A stretch of 64,000 nt of DNA from Thauera sp. GDN1 (GTDB lineage: Bacteria; Pseudomonadota; Gammaproteobacteria; Burkholderiales; Rhodocyclaceae), in NCBI RefSeq assembly GCF_029223545.1, contig NZ_CP097870.1, forward strand, positions 1,054,001 through 1,118,000. The letters are read 5' to 3'. The first letter of the stretch is position 1. Each line of letters starts with the position of its first letter. Below the pieces are notes generated by a model that saw only the letters and a list, made by a program, of their open reading frames with translations, had not been told where the DNA came from and did no database searches. This document shows, piece after piece, positions 28,028-36,816 of the stretch. The position numbers were made by a program, and so were the translations under genes.

Positions 28028-29749
28028 TCATGCTTTGCCCAGTGTGGCGCATCTCGTTCGCGCTTGCGACAAGACCGCTCCGGTCTTGAGTACATAGCGC
28101 ATATCCCTTAAGCCTACGTACGTAAGAAGCGAAGCTATAACTAACGAGAACTTGTTCATCTGAGGGGCCGTTTTTCCGTAAATCAGACTTAATACGGCTT
28201 CTCGCGCTGAATCGCGCTGAGCTTGTCGAAGGCTACTTTTGTCCACCCAACTGTCCCACTGGTATCGCCCCATGCTGTCCTGCGGATAGGGGCACGCTTC
28301 ATGTCCGGGGTAAGCTTGCCACGGAACAGCATGCGTTGGCGGGAGGTGGCGTTCGAAAAGCTTGTTGTACAGTTTGTGGCGTAGCAAATGTTCAGTCGGT
28401 GTGTCTAATACTGCCTGGATTAAGCGGTCATCAAAGAATGGTAAAATGAGATCATGATCACGTGCGTCAAGCGTGCTGAAGTGACGATCTGAATGCCGGC
28501 GTTGGTCGTTGAAGAGTAGGAAGGCGTAGGCGCGCTTCTCCGGCGGGAAATGGCTTAACCGTTCAAGTTCTTCGACGATGCCGCGTTGTGGCTGCTCGCC
28601 AAGGTGGCGCCAGTTTTTCTTCAACGCGCGAGTGCTAATCCGCCAGTTGTTCGCGCGAATGAGTACCTGCGCGAGTGTGTGGGCCGCCGTTTCGGACTTC
28701 GGACACGAGGCGTCGGTCAGATATACATGCCCTAGTCCTACGCTACCGCCGTCGCCAGACCACCACAGATGCCCTTCGAGGTCTTTGTGCGCCTCACAGG
28801 CACGGCGGACGCCCTCATCTATGGCATTTGCCAGCGAGATGCTCGTTGCGGGAAAGATGTGATGTCGGGTCCCAAAGAAGGAAGCGGCAGATTGGCCGAA
28901 CAAGGCGTCTTGCGTCTCACTTGGCGCTACATTGAGCGTGACGGGACGGTGCCCGGAAGCGCACAGGGCATCAACGATCAGTCGCGAATCCATTCCGCCC
29001 GATAAAAAAGCGAAGGGGACCGTCTTCGGTGCGACCTTCAGGCGGTCGGACACGGCCTGCGTAAAAACAGCATGAATTCTATCGGTGGCCTCTTCGAGCG
29101 AAAGTGCTTGATCGATAGATGCGGTCCAGTGGTAATAGCGCTCTCGGCTAATGCCAGAGGGGTTGCACTGAACCACTTCAGCTTCCAGTAGCCGCTTGCA
29201 CGCCTTCAGAAGCGTACGATCACCAAGTGGATAGCCGAATGCGATGGTTTCCGCAGCGGCTGCTTCGTCCCCTTCAGAGTACGGCTCCACGAGTTGCATC
29301 AAAAGTTCAGGGCTGCTCGCGAACATCAAGACATTCCCGATTTCAGCAATGAAGAGACCGTGCAGTCCGATCTTGTCGGTGAACAATCGGAGCGTGCCGC
29401 GCTTGCAGTGATAGTGAATTCCGCAATAGCTGCCATGAGTGCGCGTAAGCAGTGAAACTTTGTCCTCGCCAAGTGCTTGGGCAAGTATGGGGAGTGCATC
29501 CGCTCGAGGGATTGGGGTCTTTTCTTCGATCAGTAGCGGTTCGCCTAGAATCAGCGTTACGGTTCGTGAGTCAATGTGAAACGGGCTGCCAGGCCAGCGG
29601 TCTTCATGTGCGCCAAAAAGTAAGAACCGTTCGTCGCTGTACAACGGCGCACCCGCGATTTCGCGGAGTCTGTCTTCGAAGTTTGAGTCGTCCGCTACGG
29701 GGAAGGCGCCGAGGCGGTAGATCCCGATGAATTGAAATGGCAGTGACAT
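28028..29749 (-). CDS. Asparagine-synthase-like protein lacking the N-terminal glutaminase cysteine
   Basis: 573 residues. The N-terminal Ntn-like domain keeps features such as LRLFTDKIGLHGLFIAEIGNVLMFASSP, but it begins MSLPFQFIGIYRLG, with no Cys2, so glutamine hydrolysis is not expected. The synthetase domain has the PP-loop FAFLSGGMDSRLIVDAL. It probably makes an amide or related bond by adenylation using free ammonia or another amine. The ATG at 29749 follows an AGGA ribosome site; a TTG six codons upstream is less likely. It is the last gene of a minus-strand series and overlaps none. GC is well below the genomic level here. Confidence 0.82.
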   Translation of the reverse strand: MSLPFQFIGIYRLGAFPVADDSNFEDRLREIAGAPLYSDERFLLFGAHEDRWPGSPFHIDSRTVTLILGEPLLIEEKTPIPRADALPILAQALGEDKVSLLTRTHGSYCGIHYHCKRGTLRLFTDKIGLHGLFIAEIGNVLMFASSPELLMQLVEPYSEGDEAAAAETIAFGYPLGDRTLLKACKRLLEAEVVQCNPSGISRERYYHWTASIDQALSLEEATDRIHAVFTQAVSDRLKVAPKTVPFAFLSGGMDSRLIVDALCASGHRPVTLNVAPSETQDALFGQSAASFFGTRHHIFPATSISLANAIDEGVRRACEAHKDLEGHLWWSGDGGSVGLGHVYLTDASCPKSETAAHTLAQVLIRANNWRISTRALKKNWRHLGEQPQRGIVEELERLSHFPPEKRAYAFLLFNDQRRHSDRHFSTLDARDHDLILPFFDDRLIQAVLDTPTEHLLRHKLYNKLFERHLPPTHAVPWQAYPGHEACPYPQDSMGRYQWDSWVDKSSLRQAQRDSAREAVLSLIYGKTAPQMNKFSLVIASLLTYVGLRDMRYVLKTGAVLSQARTRCATLGKA

Positions 29750-29763
29750 CGAAGTTCCTGGGG

Positions 29764-31230
29764 TCAATCAGGTCTTTGCTTGATAGGACCTAGCAAAAAG
29801 ACGAGGGGAGGTACAAGTCGGATGAGTTCTTCGCGAACGGGGTGGTGTGAGAGTCTCAAGGCGGCAACATAGCCCACGGCTCCAAGCAGCCCCGAAAGTG
29901 CGATCGGTACAAAAGGCGATACGGTTGCTTGATAATGTGCTGCCAACAGCACAAGGGCCGGGCCTATAAGTGTTGCGGGCAGAAGCGCGTAGCTGGGGAT
30001 GGCCGCACGATAGAGTTGCCGTGGTGTCAAATTATAGTGAATTGCGAGAGAATTGAAGAAGAAAAAGAGGTTGCACAGTCTTGCGATGAGCAAAAGGTAA
30101 ACGACAGTCTCGAGGTTAAGCCAGATTGAAAAAGCAAGAATGCAGAGGTTTGCGCCCTGAGTCATGCTCACACTGCGTAGAACCGCACCTGCATGGCCCC
30201 CAGCCATCAATGCGTTGCTTGCGAAGGCGACAGGGGCGAGTACGAGTTGATACATGCACAAGAAGATGGCCACATAGGCAGCCTCGTGCCATTGCGGGCC
30301 GAAGAATAGCAAGATCATGGGCTGAGCGAGGATGGTCAGAATACCGATGAGTGGTACGGTGATGCCAGTAATTAGCCGCATAGCGTCGCAGTACATTGCT
30401 TCGGGCGGACGGCCGTGGCGAATGCCTTGCGCGAAGGCGGGCAGAAAGATCTGCCCGATCAGTTCGTTAACTTTCCCTAGAATCATGTTGTTCAGGCTTA
30501 TCCCGCGGCTAAAGTTCGCTACGGCTTCGAAGCCAAGCGTCTTGCCGAGGATGAGATCGGGACCGCTGTTTTCGAACTGACCCACAAGCGAGCCGGCACT
30601 GGCCTTGCCACCAAAGGAGAGCACCTCGCGTAAGCCTTTGGTGGTTGGTAGCAAAAACGCGAACTCGCGGCGCATCAGAGAGAGCATCACGACATTGGTA
30701 ATATTTCCGGCCAGGGAGCCCCAAGCCATGCTCATGTAACTTTCGCCGGCCATTGCAGTACCAAGTGTGACGCTGACTTGTACTGCTGCGTTGGAGACGC
30801 TAACTATGGCTAGACGGTCAAAACGCATCTCACGCTTTAGAATTGACAGGATGGGTGAGGCGAAAGGCAGAATGACGAAGTTGATTGAGAGGATTGTAAA
30901 GACCGCGGATAGTCCCGAGTGCTCATAAAAAACTGCTACAGGTTCGCGAGTCAAGAGTAGAGCCAAAGCTATCGTCCAGGAGACGGCTAGCATTATGGTG
31001 AATCCAGCCCTTAGGTGTTCTCGGGTAAGCTCTTTTAATTGAACAAAATATTGGCCGACTCCGAACTCACGGAGAATGTGTGTGTACGCAACGAGAGATA
31101 CAGCGACTGAAAAAACTCCGATTTCTTCGGGTTTTAGCAGGCGTGAGACAACGACTACGCTGATGAGCGAAAGAACGAAATTGACTGCAGTTGCAATTGA
31201 GGTAAAGCGCAGGGCGCGAAGAACGCTCAT
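29764..31230 (-). CDS. Oligosaccharide flippase (Wzx, MOP superfamily)
   Basis: 488 residues with twelve or more predicted helices. The first segment (ALRFTSIATAVNFVLSLIS, VVVVSRLLKPEEIGVFSVA) and later LGFEAVANFSRGISLNNMILG are typical of polysaccharide transporters that flip the lipid-linked repeat to the periplasm. The ATG overlaps the stop of the methyltransferase gene (ATGA), so this start is preferred to longer upstream readings. It supplies the flippase function expected for a Wzx/Wzy-type locus. A hand count of 60 bases at 30001-30060 gives 27 G+C (45%), far below the operon core, suggesting acquired DNA. Confidence 0.88.
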   Translation of the reverse strand: MSVLRALRFTSIATAVNFVLSLISVVVVSRLLKPEEIGVFSVAVSLVAYTHILREFGVGQYFVQLKELTREHLRAGFTIMLAVSWTIALALLLTREPVAVFYEHSGLSAVFTILSINFVILPFASPILSILKREMRFDRLAIVSVSNAAVQVSVTLGTAMAGESYMSMAWGSLAGNITNVVMLSLMRREFAFLLPTTKGLREVLSFGGKASAGSLVGQFENSGPDLILGKTLGFEAVANFSRGISLNNMILGKVNELIGQIFLPAFAQGIRHGRPPEAMYCDAMRLITGITVPLIGILTILAQPMILLFFGPQWHEAAYVAIFLCMYQLVLAPVAFASNALMAGGHAGAVLRSVSMTQGANLCILAFSIWLNLETVVYLLLIARLCNLFFFFNSLAIHYNLTPRQLYRAAIPSYALLPATLIGPALVLLAAHYQATVSPFVPIALSGLLGAVGYVAALRLSHHPVREELIRLVPPLVFLLGPIKQRPD

Positions 31231-31991
31231 TTTGTGTCTTTCAGGTAATGTGGATGCAGAATCACATGGATCCACTTGGCCCTTTCTTTCTTGAACGGGC
31301 GGGTAAGGCTTCGGGCGAAAATGGCAAGTCGCGTGAGGATCTTTCTTGTGAGATTGCGCGGAGGGGGTAAAGGCATTTTTTTTCCGCAATGGATGCAGGG
31401 TTCGTCTTGCATGTAGGTGCCGTATGGGTTGCCGGCGAGATCCATTAGGAAGGCGGATAAGATGTTAGTCTGGGCGCGGGTGTGCCCGACGTAAGAAATA
31501 AATTCGATCGCGGAGTTCTTGAAGAGGTTCGCTATCACGTTTTCGTCAAATTGATTGACATGCCCCCAGGGTGGATTTTTTTTCTTGCAGTGAGAGCATG
31601 TCAGTCGATCCAGGCGAAGGTCCTGGCGATAGGGAACTCCGATTAGAAGTTTCCCGCGGCAAACCCGCTGAAGCTCATTGCAGGCCAAGGGCAGCAGGTC
31701 AGGCGGAATGTGCTCGAGCACTTCGGCGCAAAGAATGAAGTCGATCGATTTATCAGAAAAGCTCAGTTTCGTGACATCGCCTTGTATACATAGAACTTTC
31801 GGAAGCATAAACCGCGGGAGACAGAGATCCAGGGCGACGATGGTTCCAAAACGTTCCGCAAGTAACCGTGAAAAGTGGCCATCCCTTGCCCCGATGTCCA
31901 GTGCGATTTCTCCGGCGCTTGGCATCAGGCGCACCAAGTCGTCAGTTCGCTCTTGTTCGCTGGTGCTTGCGCGGTAAGCAGTGAGATCCAT
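31227..31991 (-). CDS. Class I SAM-dependent methyltransferase with zinc-ribbon-like cysteines
   Basis: 254 residues. The SAM-binding Rossmann motifs are EIALDIGARDGHFSRLLAERFG, VALDLCLP, CIQGDVTKLSFSDKSIDFILCAEVLEHI. Two cysteine pairs (CSHCKKKNPPWGH and CIHCGKK) may bind zinc. The ATG follows a GGAGAAGG site, so I exclude the in-frame extension upstream. The gene is coupled to the flippase by 4 overlapping bases. It likely methylates a sugar or small acceptor of the polymer route, but the target is unknown. Confidence 0.83.
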   Translation of the reverse strand: MDLTAYRASTSEQERTDDLVRLMPSAGEIALDIGARDGHFSRLLAERFGTIVALDLCLPRFMLPKVLCIQGDVTKLSFSDKSIDFILCAEVLEHIPPDLLPLACNELQRVCRGKLLIGVPYRQDLRLDRLTCSHCKKKNPPWGHVNQFDENVIANLFKNSAIEFISYVGHTRAQTNILSAFLMDLAGNPYGTYMQDEPCIHCGKKMPLPPPRNLTRKILTRLAIFARSLTRPFKKERAKWIHVILHPHYLKDTK

Positions 31992-32116
31992 GGCCTTCTC
32001 CCCATTCGTAAGTGGTTCAGGTTTTCTGCAGACCCTTGCTTTCGGTTCGGAGAGGCGGCGCCAAACGACGACATCGACGCCAGTGCTCGGGATGCTTACC
32101 CTGTGAGCGCTGGTTG

Positions 32117-33166
32117 TTACGGGTTGGCGTCGCGTCGGGGTTCCGAGAGTCGTCGGATCCAACCCTGCCGGTACGCAGTAGCGTGATACAGGGTACGGAA
32201 TTTTTCCGTCCAACGCGTGTGCCAATCGCGCTTGCGACCGTAAAACTCAATCCGATCGACTTCGCCGGTTTCGTACGCTGATTGCGTTTGCGCTAGACGA
32301 AGCAGAAAGGCGGGGGAGAGTTGCGTGTACTTTTCATCGTAGGTCGTCTTGAGGACGACGAGTGTCTTGTCGTGCACCAGGCACAGGTTCGACGCCGCCA
32401 AACCGCCATCCAGCCAGTACTCATGCACTAGGGCGCGGCCGTGCGCGGCTTCAGTCGTAAGTAGTTCGGTGTAAAAGCGCCCCTGCTCGTTGTCGGGGTG
32501 GATGGCGGTGCCGGATTCGGCTTTCCACCCGGCGCTTTCGACTTCGCCGTAGCGGGCAACGGCCGCAGCCATGTCACTGGCCTCGCTGATGGTGCGGAAT
32601 TCCACCACGGTGCCTTCGGCTGCGAGCTTGTTGAGTTGTTTGCGCATGTTCTGGCGCAGGTTCTTTCCGCGGGCAGCCCAGTATTCCTCGAAAGTGCCTG
32701 TGAGCTCGATCCAGCCAGTTTCGATGTAGTCATCCAGGCGTAGGGTGGCGGTGTCGGCTGGCCGCGGAACGTACAGCGGGTCGAGCTGGGTGATCGAGAG
32801 GACGAGCGTGGTTGCGGGCAGGGCGCGGAGCAGCGCGGCCGACGCGGTGTCGAGGCCCGCGTGCGGTGCGATGAGAAATGCGCCGAGCGGGATCTGCGAG
32901 GGCTGGAAGGTGGACCAGCGCAGGGCGTCGATTCGCGACAGGACGGCCATGCACACGATCTGGCCCTGGGCGGTGCCGACGAAGAGGCGCTCCTGACCTG
33001 TGCCGAAGTGTTTGATTGCGCAACTGATCGCCTCCGCATCCATGAACACCTGGCGGGTGGTGCTGGCGTTGAGCTGGTTCCAGTCTTCACGCAGTTTTGC
33101 GTTGCTGGCGAGTTCGTGTGCGGGGTGGGTGATCCAGGTCAGTCGGTCAGGCATGTCAGCGGCCAT
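32117..33166 (-). CDS. GNAT/FemAB-like acyl- or aminoacyl-transferase
   Basis: 349 residues of the BcsL/CelD (Acetyltransf_6) type: N-terminal NAKLREDWNQLN, central FEEYWAARGKNLRQNMRKQLNKL (the conserved basic stretch), and C-terminal LLRLAQTQSAYETGEVDRIEFYGRKRDWHTRWTEKFR. The protein is soluble. It starts inside the end of the DegT-like gene (11-base overlap). Such enzymes often follow sugar aminotransferases and acylate the new amino group, which fits its neighbour. The acyl donor cannot be read from sequence. Confidence 0.8.
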   Translation of the reverse strand: MAADMPDRLTWITHPAHELASNAKLREDWNQLNASTTRQVFMDAEAISCAIKHFGTGQERLFVGTAQGQIVCMAVLSRIDALRWSTFQPSQIPLGAFLIAPHAGLDTASAALLRALPATTLVLSITQLDPLYVPRPADTATLRLDDYIETGWIELTGTFEEYWAARGKNLRQNMRKQLNKLAAEGTVVEFRTISEASDMAAAVARYGEVESAGWKAESGTAIHPDNEQGRFYTELLTTEAAHGRALVHEYWLDGGLAASNLCLVHDKTLVVLKTTYDEKYTQLSPAFLLRLAQTQSAYETGEVDRIEFYGRKRDWHTRWTEKFRTLYHATAYRQGWIRRLSEPRRDANP

Positions 33167-34358
33167 TGTGCGGGGTGTCGTTGTTTAGCAAGGTGCGGCG
33201 GATGGTGGCGATTGCCCAGTCTGCTTCGTCTTCGGTGAGGCTTTGGTGGCAGAGCAGTTGCAGCACGTGCGTACTCCACAGTGGGCCCTGGTCGCCGGTG
33301 AGGTGAGGCGTGCCGGGCCAGCGCCTGTCCCAGCGATACACCGGAACGCCGGCAATGCGCAGCGTGTGATAGACGCGCTCGGCGTCGTCCACCCATAGCG
33401 GAAAGGCGTAGGGGGCGGTGTTGGCTGGCAGCTCGGCATGCAGCGGGCGCGCGCCGGGCAGGGCCGAGAGCGCATCGGCATAGCGAGCAAAGAGCCGTTG
33501 CCGATGGGTGCAGGCTTGCTGTTTCGGCAGGTGCGCGGTGAGCCAGCGGGTAGAGCGAAGGGGAGCGCTGTTGACCCGGGCCATGTCGCTGTCGTGCATG
33601 GATGCGCTTGTGGTGGGCGCTGGCGCAGGCGGTGGAGCGGCGGCAGGTGTTTGTTCCTCGCTATTTAGCCCGCTACGGCCCCGACTGCCGCGCAGCATCT
33701 CGACGAAAAGACCCAGGCCTTTCAAGCGCCCATGCGCGGTGGCTAGGTGCGAGATGTCGAAAGCGGCCTTGAACTCTGCCTTCAATGTTTGCGGGGCAAG
33801 CGAAAGCGCGGGAATCGGGCGACTTGCCGAGGCGAGTAGCCCGCCCTCCAGGATGGGGAAGAACTTGGTCAGGCTGGTGATGGCGTAGTCGCCCCAGGCG
33901 CCGACGGGGCGTTCGCCGGCCCTGCCGTAAAAGGCATGGGCGCAGTCTTCGATCAGCAGGGTGTCGGTTGCGTCGCACCATTGGCGCAGGTGGGCAAAGG
34001 ACTGGGTGATGCCGAAGTAGTGCGGTGCGAGCAGGCAGTTGGCACGGCGGGCATCCGCATCCGATATCAGTTCCAGTGCGGGCAGGCCTTGGGCGTTGAT
34101 GGCGTAGAAGATGGGTTCGAGCCCCAGCAGCACGAAGGGCGCGATCATCGTTGGGCAATGGTAGGTGGGCACCAGCACCGCGGCACCCGGCGCGGGGTTT
34201 GCCAGCTCGAGGGCGTGGTAGATGGCTGCGCGACCGCTGGTGGTGAGCTGGCGATGGGGCAGGTCGGCAATGCTGGGCAGGCTGGCCTGCCGGGCGCCGA
34301 CGAAGTCTGCCCAGTCGAGTACGGGACGTTTGGGCAGGTGGCGCTGCACGGGGGTCAC
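33156..34358 (-). CDS. DegT/DnrJ/EryC1/StrS-type PLP aminotransferase
   Basis: 400 residues. Recognisable features are LTTSGRAAIYHALELA (phosphate-binding start), LIEDCAHAFYG (PLP-ring Asp) and AITSLTKFFPILEGG with the Schiff-base lysine. Enzymes of this fold transaminate keto-sugars for amino-sugar synthesis. It begins with GTG, overlapping the stop of the glycosyltransferase (GTGA). The N terminus is longer than the minimal family. Together with the following acyltransferase-like gene it suggests an N-acylated amino sugar, though no 4,6-dehydratase is in the window. Confidence 0.83.
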   Translation of the reverse strand: MTPVQRHLPKRPVLDWADFVGARQASLPSIADLPHRQLTTSGRAAIYHALELANPAPGAAVLVPTYHCPTMIAPFVLLGLEPIFYAINAQGLPALELISDADARRANCLLAPHYFGITQSFAHLRQWCDATDTLLIEDCAHAFYGRAGERPVGAWGDYAITSLTKFFPILEGGLLASASRPIPALSLAPQTLKAEFKAAFDISHLATAHGRLKGLGLFVEMLRGSRGRSGLNSEEQTPAAAPPPAPAPTTSASMHDSDMARVNSAPLRSTRWLTAHLPKQQACTHRQRLFARYADALSALPGARPLHAELPANTAPYAFPLWVDDAERVYHTLRIAGVPVYRWDRRWPGTPHLTGDQGPLWSTHVLQLLCHQSLTEDEADWAIATIRRTLLNNDTPHNGR

Positions 34359-35584
34359 TTCACGACCTGTTCGAGCAGGCCGGCGAAGGCGGCAGTGCGC
34401 GCCTGGCGCGAGCAGGCTTGCACATAGCTGGCCTTGGGGGTGAATCCTTGTGCTGCGCCATTCTTCAGGTAGAGCAGCAGCAGCTCGCCGATGGCGGCAG
34501 CGTTGTCAAGCGGGGCGATGGCCGAAACGCCCGCTGCCCGGAGGCTGCGGGCGGTGTCGCCCGCCGGGTCCGTCAGCCCGATAAGCGGGCGGCCGGCGCG
34601 AAAGTACTCGTAGAGCTTGGCGGGAATCTGCGCGTTGCAGTTGGCTGCCTGCATGACGAGCAGCGCATCGGCGCGGCACATTTCTTCCAGCGCCTCGCGG
34701 TAGGGAATGGGGGGCTGGGTCTCGACGAGGTCGGTGATGTTGCGGCGGGCGAGTTCTTCGTTGACGAAGGCTTCGTGCGCGCAGGCGCGCAGGCGCACAT
34801 GCAGGCGGGCGGTCAGCTCGGGGGCGGCGGCCTTGAGTTCGGCAAGGGCGTCGAAGAGTGGGCGCGGGTCGCGTTCGGACGGGTAGACGATGCCCGAGTG
34901 CAGCAAGGTGACGCGGCCCGGCACGAGCGGCTGCGCGCTGGGGGCGATCTCGCGGAAGGGGGCTTCGTCGTAGCCGTTTTCGATAAGGTGGATGCGGCTG
35001 GCTGCTTGCGGGTAGCGCTGGCGGTAGTCGTCGCAAGCGCCGGGCGTGGTGAAGACCATGGCGGCGGCGTGCTGGACGGCCTGCGTCTCGATGGACTTGA
35101 ACTGCCGCCAGGTGACCGGATCGGCTGGGTAACCGTCCTGCGCCATCGGGTCGCGGAAATCCGCTATCCAGGGCAGGCCGCTGCGCTGGTGTAGCGCCAG
35201 GCCGATGAGATTCGCGGTGGCGATCGGGTAGGTGGACCAGATGGCGGCGGGGCGCAACTCGCGGATCAGTCGCATGCCCTGGCGGATGGCGTCGTACTTC
35301 CAGCTCAGCCAGCGGTCGGGGCGGGCGAGTGCGCCGATGTAGCGCCCGCCGAAGGCGAAGTGGCGGGCTGTGTCCCATGCCTGGGCGCGCACCACGCGCA
35401 GGCTGGGGGCGATGTCCTGCATCTGGTCGCCACTGGTGCGCTCGTAGGCGCGAGGGTGGGCTGTGAGCACCACCGGCTCCCAGCCGTTGTCGGGGAGGTA
35501 CCGGGCGAAGCGAAGGGTGCGCTGGATGCCGCTGCTTCCCGCGAGCGGGGGGAAGTGGAAGGCGACCATCAGCAAGCGCTTCAT
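34355..35584 (-). CDS. Glycosyltransferase family 4
   Basis: 409 residues starting MKRLLMVAFHFPPLAGSSG, a common start in exopolysaccharide GT4 enzymes, with LSWKYDAIRQGMRLIRE, WIADFRDPMAQDGYP, LIENGYDEAPFREI and LLHSGIVYPSERDPRPLF before a donor site containing QIPAKLYEYFRAGRPLIGL. The ATG at 35584 is preferred to a start 24 bases upstream because the conserved first strand begins right there. It is the first gene of the minus-strand run and lies back to back with the carrier-protein gene, 153 bases away. Confidence 0.87.
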   Translation of the reverse strand: MKRLLMVAFHFPPLAGSSGIQRTLRFARYLPDNGWEPVVLTAHPRAYERTSGDQMQDIAPSLRVVRAQAWDTARHFAFGGRYIGALARPDRWLSWKYDAIRQGMRLIRELRPAAIWSTYPIATANLIGLALHQRSGLPWIADFRDPMAQDGYPADPVTWRQFKSIETQAVQHAAAMVFTTPGACDDYRQRYPQAASRIHLIENGYDEAPFREIAPSAQPLVPGRVTLLHSGIVYPSERDPRPLFDALAELKAAAPELTARLHVRLRACAHEAFVNEELARRNITDLVETQPPIPYREALEEMCRADALLVMQAANCNAQIPAKLYEYFRAGRPLIGLTDPAGDTARSLRAAGVSAIAPLDNAAAIGELLLLYLKNGAAQGFTPKASYVQACSRQARTAAFAGLLEQVVK

Positions 35585-35659
35585 CGTCTGGCATCCCGGA
35601 TGGGCCAAGCGGCCCGAAGTGGCTTAGACTCCCGCTCACGGCGGAGCAGCGTCGGCACC

Positions 35660-35665
35660 TATAAT
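35660..35665 (+). promoter_or_regulatory. Possible -10 element ahead of carrier-protein operon
   Basis: A perfect TATAAT lies in the 153-base divergent region, 72 bases before the TTG start of the carrier protein. No convincing -35 hexamer is found at 16-18 bases upstream, so this is weak support for a sigma-70 promoter. Confidence 0.3.
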
Positions 35666-35737
35666 AGCAACCCGTTTCGGAGTAACGATGTCGATTGCGT
35701 CACCCGCGCGCTGAACGGCATACGGCAGGAGAATGTT

Positions 35738-35986
35738 TTGGATATCAGCAAAGAGGTTTTGGCAGTCATCGACGAGGTTCTGAGCCTCGGTGGCCGGGCG
35801 CTGGCGTTCGACCGCGAAACGCCGCTGCTGGGTGCCGTGCCCGAACTCGATTCGATGGCCGTGGTCGGCGTGATCAACCTGCTCGAGGAACGCTTCGGCT
35901 TCGTGATCGAGGATGACGAGATCGACGGCTCCTCGTTCGCGACGGTGGGGACGCTGGTCGAGTTCGTCGAGGGCAAGTTGGGCTGA
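35738..35986 (+). CDS. Acyl carrier protein, exosortase-associated
   Basis: The 82-residue four-helix carrier has the phosphopantetheine site ELDSMAVVG (Ser39). The surrounding RETPLLGAVPELDS and FGFVIEDDEIDGSSFATVGTLVEFVE fit stand-alone ACPs found in XrtA loci. The start is a TTG preceded by AGGAGA with 6 bases spacing; no ATG lies in frame nearby. The stop overlaps the ATG of hydrolase 2 (TGATG), so the two are coupled. It should carry an acyl or aminoacyl group loaded by the exosortase-associated ligase encoded at 53807-55393. Confidence 0.87.
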   Translation: MDISKEVLAVIDEVLSLGGRALAFDRETPLLGAVPELDSMAVVGVINLLEERFGFVIEDDEIDGSSFATVGTLVEFVEGKLG

Positions 35987-36816
35987 TGGGCGCAACCGGA
36001 TTGCGGCGTGAAGCGTTCTTCATGTCCGCTCCGGGCGGCGATCGGTTTTGTTTGCTGACCATTCCTTCGGGGGCGCCTTGTGGCGCCCTTTTGTTTGTCC
36101 CGCCGTTCGCCGAAGAGCTGAACAAGTCACGCCGCATGGTGGGGCTGGCCGCCCGCGCTTTTGCAGGGCAGGGCTGGGCGGTGCTGCAGATGGACCTCCT
36201 GGGGTGTGGCGACAGTGCCGGGGACTTCGGTGATGCGAGCTGGCAGGCGTGGGTGGATGACGTCGGGCGCGGGTATGCCTGGCTGCAGGCCCGCTTCGGG
36301 CTGGCGCCGGCCCTGTGGAGCCTGCGCGCCGGCAGCCTTCTGGTCAGCGACTGGCTTGGCGCCAGCGGGATCAAGGCCCCCTGGCTGGCGTGGCAGCCGG
36401 TGATCAACGGCAAACAGCACCTGACCCAGTTCCTGCGCCTGAAGGCGGCGAACGAGATGCTGGCCGAATCCGATGCGCGCGCGGCGATGGCCGAATTGCG
36501 GGCGGCGATCGAGCGCGGCGAGACTGTGGAGGTGGCGGGTTACGCCTTGGGTGCAGGGCTTGTGTCGGGGCTGGAGCAGGCGACACTGCGCTTACCACCG
36601 GGACGCGCTGCTGCGGCGGCGATGTTCGAGATTGCGTCTGGCGAGGCGACCGCGGTGTCGCCAGCCTTGGCCAGCCTCGTTGCGGCCTGGCAGCACGAGG
36701 GTATTAGTGTGTCGGCCATTCCGGTGCCGGGCAGCGCGTTCTGGCAGACGCAGGAGATCGAGGTGGTGCCGGCGCTGATCGAGCAGTCTTTGGCTGCGCT
36801 GGAGCAGATGCCGTGA
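35986..36816 (+). CDS. Alpha/beta hydrolase 2, exosortase A-associated (degenerate nucleophile elbow)
   Basis: 276 residues with an alpha/beta hydrolase core (GALLFVPPFAEELNKSRRM oxyanion region; QMDLLGCGDSAGDFGDASW). At the nucleophile elbow the sequence is LWSLRAGSLL, so Arg114 stands where Ser or Cys is expected, and no catalytic His is apparent near the end. It looks like a non-catalytic partner. Genes of this family occur next to hydrolase 1 in XrtA loci. It overlaps the ACP gene by one base at its start, and its stop overlaps the GTG of the next gene. Confidence 0.85.
   Translation: MGATGLRREAFFMSAPGGDRFCLLTIPSGAPCGALLFVPPFAEELNKSRRMVGLAARAFAGQGWAVLQMDLLGCGDSAGDFGDASWQAWVDDVGRGYAWLQARFGLAPALWSLRAGSLLVSDWLGASGIKAPWLAWQPVINGKQHLTQFLRLKAANEMLAESDARAAMAELRAAIERGETVEVAGYALGAGLVSGLEQATLRLPPGRAAAAAMFEIASGEATAVSPALASLVAAWQHEGISVSAIPVPGSAFWQTQEIEVVPALIEQSLAALEQMP

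Noticed and set aside
35360..35737. Upstream in-frame extension of the carrier protein into the glycosyltransferase gene
   Set aside because: Carrier proteins of this type are about 80 residues; the TTG at 35738 with AGGAGA fits, while the extension is antisense to a real gene.
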